From Brachionus manjavacas (Eukaryota > Rotifera > Eurotatoria > Ploima > Brachionidae), in assembly GCA_019054805.1 (NCBI GenBank), contig JAHQIY010000037.1:342727-406726 (forward strand): a DNA stretch of 64,000 bases, in the 5' to 3' direction. The notes beneath the pieces were generated by a model. It worked only from the letters and a program-made list of their open reading frames with translations, ran no database searches and was not told where the DNA came from. Positions 1 to 11,844 of the stretch are shown here, piece by piece (positions within the stretch are counted from its first letter, which is position 1; every line of letters begins with the position of its first letter). The position numbers were made by a program, and so were the translations under genes.

Positions 1-428
1 AATAGCCCATTGAAAACACGAAAGTAACCCTAAGAAAAAATCCAAATTACTCAGTCGAATTCTAAAATTGCAAAAACTCACAGATGAACATATTTTCTGG
101 GACAAAATTGCAAAGCAAGATAGCATACAAATCCCTGTAAAAAAAGATGCCACATTTGATCGCCATAGCAGAAATTTCCTAGGAGAATGCCGATCAGAAA
201 CGAAACTAGATGGCGCTTGAGCGTATTTTGAGGACATGGTTTTAAATAGGAACGAAATAAAAGGCCTATGATGATTGCCGATATTTGGGATATTAAAAAA
301 TTCAGCTTAAATAATAAAGAATATAAAATTTGATTCTTGACGGGTGTACACACACATATTACCTGGTCGATTGGAAGTCCGATCGATTCTGAAACAAAGC
401 TAAACATTTTTGAGCCATGATAAGTCAT
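1..428 (-). CDS. MBOAT1/2-like acyltransferase, copy 1 (5' end only)
   Basis: Membrane-bound O-acyltransferase of the lysophospholipid acyltransferase type, expected in ER membranes. Only the first three exons are inside the window; the gene runs off the left edge. Exon 1 is 363-428 (ATG at 428, 66 nt), exon 2 is 82-305 (224 nt), exon 3 starts at 29. The donors at 362 and 81 read GTAATA and GTGAGT, and acceptors end in TTAAG and CTTAG. Exons 1 and 2 have the same lengths and phases as those of the other MBOAT copies here. The protein begins MTYHGSKMFSF and continues into hydrophobic helices, with the family-like segment LKPCPQNTLKRH. The first 57-nt intron happens to be open in frame, which can mislead single-exon gene calls. 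The active-site half is not in view. Confidence 0.8.
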
Positions 429-596
429 TCTTAAACTTTGAAATTACTAATCTCTAAAAATAATAAAAACTAATGTTCGTGAATATTTTATTAAAAAAAA
501 ATTAATAAAATAATTTTCAATTCAAGTAACTAAGCACAGTGCAAAAGTAAAATCGAAATTGGTGGTGCTGGTGTACGAATAATTTCAAAACGCAAA

Positions 597-3110
597 TCAA
601 CTAATCTTGTTTAGTTCTTTTAGTTTAGCCAAGAATAAAACCATGAAAGCTGCAATATGCAGACACCAATACCAACTACTTTATCATAAATAATTACAAT
701 TTTTTTCTCTTTATTTTATCGACAAAAACCTACTTGTAAAAACAAATGCCTGAATAAAAGTCGTATAACTCGAATGGAATACTCAAATAGCTAAGACAAA
801 TCATTGTCGTTATCCAAGAAATTAATGCATAAAGAAGTCGCATCAATACATTTTTTGAAAATAAAGGTCTCACATATTTCCTGATCTTTTGCAGACGATT
901 TTATCTAATTTTTTTTTTTTTTTTTTTTAAGGTAAGACTTACTTTTTTTCCTTAAAAGCATGAATATATATACATAAGATATAGATTAGAAATAAATATG
1001 ACCTTACCTGCTAAGACAAACAATAAGATAGAAAAAAAGGTTAAGTAGTATCCGGCATAGAAGCCGTGCCAGAGAGGACTCAAAATAAAAACTCCAATTG
1101 TCTGTGCAAATGGGAGTCTTTCATACGCAGTTCGTCTCAACCACAATCTAGTTTGAATGTTCCAATTGTCAATAAATGATTTAATACTGGTGCTTGTCTT
1201 AAGTAAAATAATTATTTTTTTTTTATTAATAATTTTCTTTTACCTCAAGAGAAAAAATGTTAACATTGGTTATTAAATCCCATTTTTGATCATATCCAAT
1301 AAAGCCAAAACCACTGGCATTGTGAACAATATCGGCAAAAACCCAAGCAAAATAGTAATTTAATCGTCTTGTTAGGACTGTCATATACATATAGAAAATC
1401 CTAAACCAAATTGGTGAATTGTAAATATCATCACCTTATTTTCAAACTATAGAACTTGATTAATTTCGATTACTAAATAACTGGTTTACTTATATTTTTT
1501 TCGATTTGGAATATATCTTTGAACAATAGTGAAGCATAGCATAAAATTAATAAAGTGATTGTTTTTTTGATCAAGACATTCTTTTAAAATTAATCATAAA
1601 ATTAAATAAACTTTTATAAAAGTTGTTTAAATTACCCTGATTGAAGGCTCTCTAGTCTCACTTTGATCCCTTGACTTTAAAAAGGCATCTATATAAATGT
1701 TAAATTTTAAATGATTTTACTTTAAGATTGTTTCCTTCAATAAAATTAGCGTAATCTCTATAAGAACATGATGGTCCCACTATTATGCCTTGGAAATTTA
1801 GAATATAGCCAAAAAATTCAACTGGTTCGGGAAGCTTTCTGTATAAATTAAAAAAAAATAATTATAACACCAAAACTTCTTTTAATTACTCGACCAAAAA
1901 ATAATCCTGTTCGGCTTTTAACTGTTCTTTTGATTTTTGTCCATCGTAATAAGAAAACGATAATAAAATAAGCTTCTGAGTAGAAATCATCAAAATGCTA
2001 AAAATGCATCTTCACTTATTTTTAAAATTGATCAAAAAATGCTTTGATTTTATAAAAATTAGAAACAAAACGAACTAATTGTAAAATTAAAATAAATTAA
2101 ATTTAGAATTATTTTTAAGACATTTCAAAATATAATTATCATGAATATCGGAAAAAAAACAACAAATAAACAGTAAAATAATAATGCAATAATATTAATT
2201 GTTTTTTAAAGGTTTCATAATGATATCTATTTTTTACTTAAATATCATAAGATATATACAAAAAAATTATTAATTAATGGAAATAGTATATTGGTAAACT
2301 CACTGTAATTTAAAATTTTTAAGATATTTTATAGAATTAAATTTTATCAGCTAATTAATACATTTGTACAATTGTCCATGTTTTTGAAATTAATTTATAA
2401 AAATTTATAAATTTTATTATTTAAAGTTCTAAATCTCTAATTAATTGTAAAATCGTATAAAATTTAGCTCATGTGTTTGATTCTTTTTAATTTAGGAAAA
2501 GAAATATCAATTCCATTTATTTTTAGATATATATTTATATTGATAGGAAATTGTAGATGCTACAATTTCATTGATATATTTTCATTTATCTCCAAAATCA
2601 AAGCATTTAATAAATGAATAGTAATTAACCTGGTCACATCAATTGAATCATTCCAATAAGTCAAATTTTGAAAATAGCAATGCAAATAGCTCAGATATAC
2701 CATGGAAATTGTGAAGCCAAAACTAAAATGTTTTAATCGTGAAAATTATAAAAAGAGCATTATTCATTACAGATGGGCATATTTTTGAGGAGCAATTTTG
2801 AGAGCACAATACACCATGCATGATTGAATTATAAGATGAAACAAGTGATGTCCATAAAAAAATAAACCAAAAATAAATCCAAAAAAAATACAAAACAAAT
2901 GACGACTAAGGGTATTTTTTGGTTTTGGTTTGAGTTTTTTTTTCATTAGAATACTGACAATAATTCCAGCAATTTGAACAAAGAGAAAATTAATCTTTAA
3001 CATTAAATTTAATTATCTGAAACAAATTTTATTTTTAAAATTACTTCAAAGAGCCGCAGTCCACTTTTAGTAGCAAAACTTTCCAAAATTCTTGATCCTT
3101 GATATCGCAT
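597..3110 (-). CDS. MBOAT1/2-like acyltransferase, copy 2
   Basis: Apparently complete lysophospholipid acyltransferase gene on the minus strand. Exons I can place: 3045-3110 (ATG at 3110, start MRYQGSRILES), 2771-2994, 2630-2722, 1890-1997, 1721-1838, then shorter ones near 1,640-1,680 and 1,490-1,590, about 1,240-1,420, about 1,008-1,190, about 740-895 and a last exon ending in TGA at 597-599. Diagnostic pieces in order are LKPKPKNTLSRH, STQKL, the helix EFFGYILNFQGIIVGPS, ADIVHNASGFGF with the conserved Asn, and LSPLWHGFYAGYY with the catalytic His. The C-terminal exon reads WYWCLHIAAF. No frame break was needed. Downstream exon borders are estimates. It lies head to tail with copy 1, whose start is about 170 bp beyond its stop. 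Confidence 0.8.
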
Positions 3111-4580
3111 TTTTATTTTATTTTTAACTAAAATTTTTAAATAATCTTCTTTTTTCAAAGTGGTCAAAAGGCTTAAATTTTTTAATAAAAGCTAATATTT
3201 GATCCCGTCATTCAAAATAAATAAATAAATGATTTTTATCTGCAGAACAATTTTTAAGATAGTTCAAAAATAGGATGCTTATACTCAAGTATTTAAATTT
3301 TTTGAAGCGCTTCGTATCTCAAAAAAAAGAATGGCTTAAATTGGGCGAGGACAATATATAAAAAGGATAAATATTTAGGATTCATAAGTAAACTAAAATT
3401 TGTTCATAAATATTAATAATCAAATAGAAGAGATTAGGAATAGACATTATTGATTCTTCAAATATTATTTATTCAATTTATGATTTTGTTAATTTTTTTT
3501 TAGAGCAAAAATTATTAAATTTAAAAAAACTAAAATTCTTACATTCTCTTTGACGCGTTTATTGAAATAAATAATTATAAAAATAATAAAATATTTTTAA
3601 AAAAATGGCAAAATTAAGTTCGTTTAATAAGTAATTTTATTGAATTGTAAATTTAGGGGTTTTGAAAGCTTTTTTAGCTATATTTTAATATTCTAGACAA
3701 AAGCAAATCATCTGTGAAAATCTTACAATTAAATGATAAAATTTGTCATTTTTAATATTTTGATCATTTTTGAATTGATATCTGATAGAAAATTCCAAAA
3801 TTCTATAATTTTACTTTTTAAATCTATTTAACGTTTGCTTTTTTATGACTTTTGAATTTGATATAAAATTTATGTGCACTCTTTAAAATATTTAAAAAAT
3901 TCAGCTCATCATTTAAATTATGGAGATAAAATTTTATATGAGATTGACTTCATATATTTCGTAAATAGGGTTAAGTGGACAACTGATTTTCACCCATTTT
4001 GACATTAAGATTCAATGAACACCTTGGTAAATGTTAGAAATTTTTTATGATAATTATATTTAAATGAACGAGCCAAAGCGAATTTTGAGGCAATTGTCAA
4101 AAAGAAAAATTCAAGTTTTAATCATGCATCAAATATTTTAATGAAAAATATTTTTATCATTTGTCACTTAGCTTCATGTATTTCATATAAAAGTCCAAAT
4201 AAAATCTAATTAATTTTTACTTTTTTACTGTATTCATTTTATTTTGGAATTCTTAAATTGAAATGATAAGGGATTAGTTCACCTTTGCGAAATTTTTTTT
4301 TTCATTTCTAATTCTTGTCACAAAAAATAGGCCTCTAACGCACAGCCTAAATCAATTTGGATTTTTAAGAAAATTAAATTTTTGTTATCTTAACAATACT
4401 GCAAATAAAGGTTCGAACAAAACTTTTTAATTAATTAAGTAATTCTATTTTTAAATCTTTTACTTTGAGTAATGATTTAAATAAAATTATAATCTTTAGA
4501 AACTACCAAAAAAATTTTAGAGCTGATAAATTTTTTGTTACAAAACAAATTTTTTATGTATTAAGTTGATAATTTTTAAA
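3111..4580. other. Spacer between divergent MBOAT genes
   Basis: About 1.5 kb of very AT-rich sequence between the start of the minus-strand copy 2 and the start of the plus-strand copy 3. I see no coding exon, RNA gene or mobile-element end. It presumably holds the promoters of both divergent genes, but I cannot single out a convincing element. Confidence 0.5.
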
Positions 4581-7453
4581 ATGGTTTTAAAGCTTTTGCT
4601 TGATAATTTTGGTCTGGAGTTTGACCAAGTAAAATCTACAATAAATAACATCTATTTAATCTTTTCTCATAATCTTAACCAGTCTAAGTTCATTTTTTCT
4701 CAACTGATAGCTTTACTAGCAGGCCTAGCATTCCGACATTTTTTGCCAGCTTGTCCGAACAATGTTTTCAAAAGACATCTAGCAGCTTCTCTGTTTGGGC
4801 TTTATTTAGGATATTTTGTATTCGAAAGCGATTTTGTCCATCTTATAATAATTTCTACACTTTCCCTCTGTATATTGAAGATATGTTCAAGATGTTATGT
4901 TCATGTGTAATTTTTTGAAAAAAACTTTGAAGTCTTTATTTTGACCCTTTTTTTATTTTGAAGAATCGTTTTTGTGTTTACAATAATTTATTTAAGCTAT
5001 TTGCATTTATATTTTCAAATAAACTGTTATGGTGAGAAAAAATTTGACATAACAAGGTATATGGTTGTTCTGAAAAGTATGATTTAATCTATAAATGTAT
5101 AATATTGATTTTTAGTCCTATGATGATATTTGTTCAAAAAATAACATATATTGCCTTTTCATATGCAGATGGAGCAAAATCAATACAAAATTTAAATGAA
5201 TTCCAAAAATCTAATGCCTTAACGTAATTACAATAAAATTTAATTTTTAATTTTATTTAATAATTCAATCAAATAAAGAAAAATACCAGGAATACTTGAA
5301 TACTTTAGTTATTTATTTCATTTTCAAGGTATTTTTTTAATTATTTTTAACTTTTAGTTTTTTGATTTATACTTATAATTTTGCCTATTGATTTAGTAAA
5401 AAAAAGATTTTATGTTTCGAAATTATTTTGTTCTCTTAATGAATTAAAATTTAATGAAAAAAAAAGATTCATCATCATCATCAAACTTGACATTTAAAAT
5501 TTTTTTATTTCATTTTTTAAATTTCATTTGGTACAAATTTGTATTATAAAGTTAAGATAGTTATAATAATCAATTTTTTTTAATTTTACAAAAAGATTAA
5601 TTTTCGAAAAATCACAACAGATAAATTTATTAAATTTCATTTTCCTTTTTTCAAGCTATTTTAAATAATTTTTAACCATTTTAATTAATAAAAAATTACC
5701 ATTAATTCATTTAAAAAAAAACTACTCTAAAAAAATAATCTATGTATTCATATTTAAAATTGAAATTTTAAAATGCTTTTTAAGGAATCATTGTAGGACC
5801 AGGATGTAATTTTAAGGACTTTAAAGAGTTCATGGATGGAACAAATATTAAAAAACATCAAGTATTTTTGTATGAAAATTTCTTATATTTGTAATTTTTT
5901 GTTAAATCAAAGGATGATTCGAAACCAAAAGATCCAAGTGTAAAGGTATTATTTTATTGTATAAATCAAATTAATTTTTTCTCCATTTCCCTTTTTTTAG
6001 AAATCGTTGTTTAAAAAAATTTTAACCGTTATTGTTCTGATAGTTCTATTTCTTATATTTACAAATAAATATTCATTCAATTCATTAATAGGTATACAAA
6101 AAATTAGAAACTCAGATAGAAACAAAATAGATACAGAAAAAAGCATTTATGATTAAGATTTTCAAAGATGGGAATGAAATTAGGGGAGTTCAAATATAGG
6201 GAAACTAAGTAAATTTTAGCCTTATCAAGACTTTTTTTAATTTAACTTGTGTATTGATAACTACATGTCTGCTGATTCATGCAAATTTTAAAACTAGACA
6301 AAATGAAAAATTTAATAAAATACAGTGTTTCTAACAAAAATTTAATGTCAACCGCAACCGCCAACTGACCGTAACGTAACGTAAAGTTTACAGTTGACGA
6401 TATTTTTTTAGATACATTGTAATTTAGAAGGTAAAAAATTCGACAATGAAATTGAATTTTATTGAAAAAATAAAGAATAATTTAGAATTATTGATGGATA
6501 ACTATTGGTAAATTATTAATTAAAAAATTTCTTAACAAAATTTAAAATAAGTCTTTTTCAATAAAGGAATCTTATAAAGCATTTAGAATGAATATTTTTT
6601 GTTTTTTTGTAATAAGGAAAAATTTCTGTATCTATTTTGGTCGACTTTATCAAAAGATTAGTTAGAAAATTTAAAAAGAACCAGAAATTTTGAATAAACC
6701 ATTTTGGTTTCGAGTTTTGAATCTTCATTTGACATGTGAATGTCAGCGTTTGTATTATTACATCCCATGGACATTAAGTGATGCAGTTAACAATGCAAGT
6801 GGTTTTGGCTTCAATGGCTATGATGAAAAAGATGAACCAAAATGGGACTTATTGACAAATGTTAATATTTTAGAACTAGAAGTATTCAGAAATCAGTTTT
6901 TCATTTAAGACAAGTACCAGTTTAAAATATCTAATTGATAATTGGCATATTCAGACTACAAACTGGCTCAGACGAATTTTGTTCGAGCGTCTTCCTAAAG
7001 GAAAGACTTTAGGCGTTTTTATTATCAGTTGTGTATGGCATGGATTTTATCCTGGATACTATTTGTCTTTTTTGTTCTCAGCATTCGTAATTTATGTCGG
7101 AAGAGGAGTAGGATTTTTTATTTTTATCCAAAAATTGAATTTTAACGATTTTAGATTCGAAGAAATGTAAGACCAATTTTTCTAAGAAGCCAAACTTTAA
7201 TCAAACTTTATGCAATAATTACTTATATTGTTACACAATTGGCAATAGCATATATTATTGGGCCATTTTTTGTATTAACAATCGACTCGTCGCTAAAATT
7301 TTTAAAGTATTAAATTAAAACAAACTTGATTTTGCTTTTAAAATACAAACTTTTATTTTTAGTTCATTCTACTGGATCGGTCATATATTGACTCTAATTT
7401 TGATATTAATTTTGACTAAAAAAGTTTCAAATCAAAACCTTCTTAAGGATTAA
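4581..7453 (+). CDS. MBOAT1/2-like acyltransferase, copy 3
   Basis: Lysophospholipid acyltransferase, eleven exons with an unbroken spliced frame: 4581-4628, 4683-4906, 4964-5056, 5116-5223, 5279-5328, 5785-5861, 5913-5945, 6001-6091, 6685-6881, 6910-7107, 7155-7306 and a terminal piece 7363-7453 ending in TAA (twelve segments if the 33-nt exon at 5913 is counted). Key segments are the helix IPGILEYFSYLFHFQ, then IIVGPGCNFKDFKEF, then SDAVNNASGFGFNGYD with the conserved Asn, then SCVWHGFYPGYY with the catalytic His. Exon 2 is 224 nt as in the other copies. Exon 1 is shorter: the position matching the other copies' ATG reads AAG, so I start at the next ATG (4581). Multi-pass membrane protein. 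The product choice within the MBOAT family (MBOAT1/2 rather than LPCAT3 or MBOAT7) rests on motif wording. Confidence 0.85.
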
Positions 7454-7588
7454 TTTCACAATTTGGTTTGGTATTTGTGAATTATTTTTAACAAAATGGA
7501 ATGCCGAATGCACTATCAGCCTTTATGTTTTTAAACCTTAAATTTAATTTTAATAAAAAATTTTTAAAGTAGATTTTATCATTCAGAC

Positions 7589-9876
7589 ATGCTTAATCAA
7601 GGCTCCTCAATTTTAGCTGGTATTGCATCTCGATTATCAATACCGCTAAACCATGTAAGATGTCTTTTATTTTTAATTGAAAACGATGTGTAATTTTGTT
7701 TAAGCTTAATTTTGCTGTTGGACAACTAGTGGCGTTTTGCTGCGGAGTTCTGTTCAGAAAATGGCTCAAACCATGTCCAGAAAACACATTTAAGAGACAT
7801 TTGCTTTCATTTTTAATTGGAATTTCAATCGCATACTTTTGCTTCGGTCCACAAATTATTCATCTGATTATCCAGAGTATTATTTCATACTCAGCATTGT
7901 TTACTTTACCAAAAAAATACTCACATATGTATTAAGAAATAATTTTCAAAAAGTCAAGATTCTTGGCATTAATATTGATTTGCCAACCTATTTAAGCCAA
8001 GAAACTAGACAATTATAATTTTATGAATAATTTTATGATTCTTAAAACATCTTTATCTAGAATTTTGTTTATATATCTGATGGGTCATCTAAGTGCTCTC
8101 CATCTCTACCGTTTGGTTTACTTTTATGGCATATATGGAATTGAAATTACCGGGTAAATTTAATTTTTAAATTTCTATTTAAATAAATCTCTTAAGAGCT
8201 GTCATGATTACTACGCAAAAGCTGACAAGTTTTGCTTTTTTTATCATGATGGAATAAAAATCCATCATACCTAACGGAAAAGCAAAGAAAAATCTTATAA
8301 AAGAGCTACCCGGCTTGGTAGAGTTTTTTGGATATGTTTTTAGCTTTCAAAATGTGTTAATTGGACCATTGATTTTTTATAATGACTATAAAGATTTTAT
8401 ATGTGGAGATAATATCTTAATAAGCCAAGTAAATTTTGAATTTTGAAATTTAGGCTTTAATTAGTATTTTTTGATTTTTTAAATTTTGTATTAAAAAAAA
8501 ACATTTAAATTGAACTAAAAAATACTTAATTTAAAAACAAAGAAATTAAAATTGGTTTCGATAAATGGGAAAAATCATCTTAACTTTCCAATCAAAGGAG
8601 ACATTAAGCAGCCTGATAATAGAAATGTTTTGCTTAATAAATTTTTTGGTTTAATAATCTTAGCTGTAGCTTACCATCAATTTACTCTTGGCTATGATCC
8701 GATAAAAAATTTAGGTAATATGAATAAGAAAATTTCTGTAGCTTTAGAATATTGTTTTTGCTTTAGAAGCCCAAGTTTACAATCAGTCATTGTGGTATAG
8801 ATTTTTTTACATGAATATTTCAGCGTTAGGTCAGCGATGCAAATATTATCTAGCTTGGCAGATAGCCGATATGGTCTGTAATGCTAGCGGTCTTGGTTTT
8901 AATGGATACGATGAGAATGGAATAGCTAAATGGAATTTATGTTCTAGTGTAGATATAATAAAACTAGAGGTAAATTATTAGAAAAAAGTCAAAGATGTAT
9001 TTTTTGTTTTTCTAAGACCAGTACAAGTATCAAAGAATTTATTGATAACTGGAATATTTCTACACAAAAGTGGATACGACTAATAGCTTATGAACGATTG
9101 CCTCAAAGTAGAACTTTAGCTTCATTCATACTAAGTGCTCTTTGGTAAAACAAAAGTTTTATTCAAAAATCTCTGAAATTTTGTATTTTCTTTTAGGCAT
9201 GGGTTCTATTTTGGTTATTACTGCACTTTTGTGTCAACAGCATTCTTGGTCTATGCCGGCAGAGGAGTAATTTTAAAAATGAAAAATTTTATTCAAATAA
9301 AAAAATTGTCCACGTTTTTAAAAATTATGATCTAGGGATTGCATCAAAAGCTTATTCAACTCTTGTGCAAAAAAAATTTCAAGACATAACTTACTCTTTT
9401 GTAAATTTAAAAAAAATTAATCTTGTTGCTTAGTTTATGATTTTTTTTACCTGAGCATTTTGCTTAATAGATTTTCTTTTTTATCTTGATATTTTCTAGA
9501 TAAAATTTTTTTAAGGTTTGAGTAAATTATTTTTTTTTCCTAGATCAGACAAATTGTGAGACCTATATTTCAAAAAAGCGATGCAACAAAAATAGTATAC
9601 GCATTAATTACATGGTTTGGAACGATTGCTTCAATTAGTTACGTTGCATTGCCATTTGTGCTTCTCGATTTGGGTAGCTCAATCAGATTTTACAGGTGAA
9701 ATTCTGACTCAGCTCTATCTTTATTTTAACTTTTTTCTCAAAGATCGTGGTATTTTTCTTTCCATATCATTTCATTAGTCTGTATTTTAGTGTTTCCATA
9801 CAAAAAAAAATCTGTCGAAAAAGAAAAAGCTAGTTTGGCAAAAAAAATACAACCCAACACTGATCGAGAGCTGTGA
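7589..9876 (+). CDS. MBOAT1/2-like acyltransferase, copy 4 (frame break in exon 4)
   Basis: Fourth acyltransferase copy, only 135 bp after copy 3. Exons: 7589-7654 (66 nt, start MLNQGSSILAG), 7705-7928 (224 nt), 8061-8153, 8197-8428, 8543-8714, 8767-8969, 9017-9144, 9197-9266, 9544-9695 and 9744-9876 (TGA). Signature segments are LVEFFGYVFSFQ, IGPLIFYNDYKDF, ADMVCNASGLGFNGYD and the active site WHGFYFGYY, whose Trp codon is split by the intron at 9145-9196. Exon 4 has an in-frame TAA near 8254: relative to the sister copies one T is missing from the T run at about 8236-8242 and one A is extra at about 8255-8259, so the frame is lost for roughly 20 nt and then restored. This is either a recent lesion or two homopolymer read errors; the remainder is intact. 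Confidence 0.82.
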
Positions 9877-10056
9877 ATAAAAGCCAAAAACACATGCACA
9901 TATTCAAAATTTAACAACCTTAAACTTTTTAATAAATTTCAAAAATTTGATGTTTTCTTATTTAAAAAGCTTTCCTAAGCATTTAAACAAAACCATTATA
10001 AATTTTTTCAAAATTGATCAAATTTTTACATTTATTAGATAAATTTCAAAGACAAC

Positions 10057-11481
10057 ATGGCTTTAAGGTATTTTAGATTAAGCATACCTTTGGATCATTT
10101 TTAAGAGTTGATTTTTTAGAGAAGGACTCATTTTCGGTGCTTGCAATCCGTTGCTTGATATTTCATGCAAAGTTGAGCCAGAATTTTTGGCAAAATATGA
10201 TTTAAAAGCGAATTCAGCTATTTTAGGTGACGATTCTCATCTCCAAATGTATTTAAACAATAATTTTCCTAGCCAAGATTTACCCTTAAATTTTAGCTAT
10301 GAAGATATCAAAAAAAAACATGTGAGTGAAATCGAATATATTCCAGGTGGATCTGGTCAAAATGCTTTACGAACAGCCTCAGTAAGAAAAAATTTTATGA
10401 GAGCATAAAAGAGATTAAAATTTTTTTTAAGTGGATTCTTAACTATCCAAATGTTGCTACTTTTGTCGGTTGTATCGGCCGAGATCACAACGCAGATATC
10501 ATGAAAGACAAGGCTAAGGAAGTTGGCTTAAACACTGCTTACCAAGTAACTGATAAAGCTTCGACTGGAACTTGTGCTGTACTGATAACCGGAGAAGAAC
10601 GATCACTAGTGGCCCACTTGGGTGCTGCCAATTGCTTCACTTCTGATCATATGAACGAGCCGGAAACTTGGGCTCATGTTCAAAAATCTAAGATTATCTA
10701 CGTCACAGTAAGATAGATTTCTAATTGGCAAGAGTTTCAGTATCAAAACTTTAATTTAGATAACACTTGGTTTTGGTGTATGTAACTCTGCCAAGTCTTT
10801 ATTTTGAAAGTGATCTTAATTTTTTTTTAATTTAGGGTTTTTTCTTCACTGTATGCTGCGAATCAATAATGAAGTTGGCAAAATTTGCATTAGAAAATAA
10901 AAGAACATTTAGCATAAACTTGTCAGCTCCATTCCTGTGTCAATTTTTTACTGATAAATTAAAAGCTGCAATTCCATATGTTGACATTATCTTTGGAAAC
11001 GAAGATGTGAGTTGTTTTCACTATAAATTTAGCTCAATTTTAATTAAATCTAACGTTTTTAGGAAGCCATGGCATTTTCAAAAAATGTAATGGGCAAAGA
11101 ATCCACTGACATTGCTGCTATAGCAAAAGATATGTCCAACATGCCAAAATTAAACGATAGAAAGCGCATTGTTATCATTACTCAAGGCGATAAGCCAGTG
11201 ATCCTGGCTATTGGTGATTCCATTAAAGAAATTCCTGTTCAAAAATTTGAGCACAGTCAGATAGTTGATACTAATGGTGCAGGTGATGCTTTTGTAGGAG
11301 GATTCTTGGCTCAGTATGTCCAAGACAAAGACCTAGAAAAATGTATCGACTGTGGAATCTGGGTATCAGGTCTTATCATTCAAAGATCAGGTAATTTTCC
11401 GAAAAACATAAGAAAATAATTATTTTAAAAATAACATTTTTTTTAGGCTGTACTTTTCCTAAAGAAATGAATTATCAATAG
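10057..11481 (+). CDS. ADK: Adenosine kinase
   Basis: Cytosolic or nuclear PfkB-family ribokinase that phosphorylates adenosine to AMP with ATP, in purine salvage. Six exons: 10057-10067 (only 11 nt, ATG GCT TTA AG), 10120-10381, 10432-10707, 10836-11006, 11063-11390 and 11447-11481 (TAG). The spliced protein begins MALREGLIFGACNPLLDI, the usual adenosine-kinase N terminus, then has PGGSGQNALR (substrate-binding glycines), FVGCIGRDHNADIM, an ATP-site region with VIITQGDKP, and the PfkB signature VDTNGAGDAFVGGF with the catalytic Asp. It ends GCTFPKEMNYQ, near the family's usual end, so the gene looks full length and functional. All introns are GT-AG. It sits between the MBOAT cluster and TYW4 on the same strand, with no sign of a functional link to either. 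Confidence 0.95.
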
Positions 11482-11844
11482 ATTTTAGTTTTATTTAAAT
11501 TTAAATATTTTTTAAAATTATTGGAAAAATAAATTTTTAAAATTAACGTTGATTTTTTATATTGTTAAAAATTTAAAGCTTAAATAAATTTATTAAAAAA
11601 ATCTACCCAAATCGAATTAAAGCTCCCTGATTCTGATAAAATGAATCATTAAAGTTAATTTAAATAAATTTCGATTCAAATTGCAATCCATATGAATTCT
11701 TATTTCAATTATGTAAAATTTATTCAAGAATAAATTTTAAACAAATTTATTTTTTTTTTCAATTGAAACTTAAAAATGTATTTAAATTTAAAAAAATTCC
11801 AAATTTTGATTTTGATCACATAATTGTTATTCAAATTGTTTAGA
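11482..11844. other. ADK-TYW4 intergenic spacer
   Basis: About 360 bp of AT-rich sequence. It contains several AATAAA-like hexamers early on (for example near 11,527 and 11,583) that could serve ADK 3' end formation. I see nothing coding. Confidence 0.4.
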
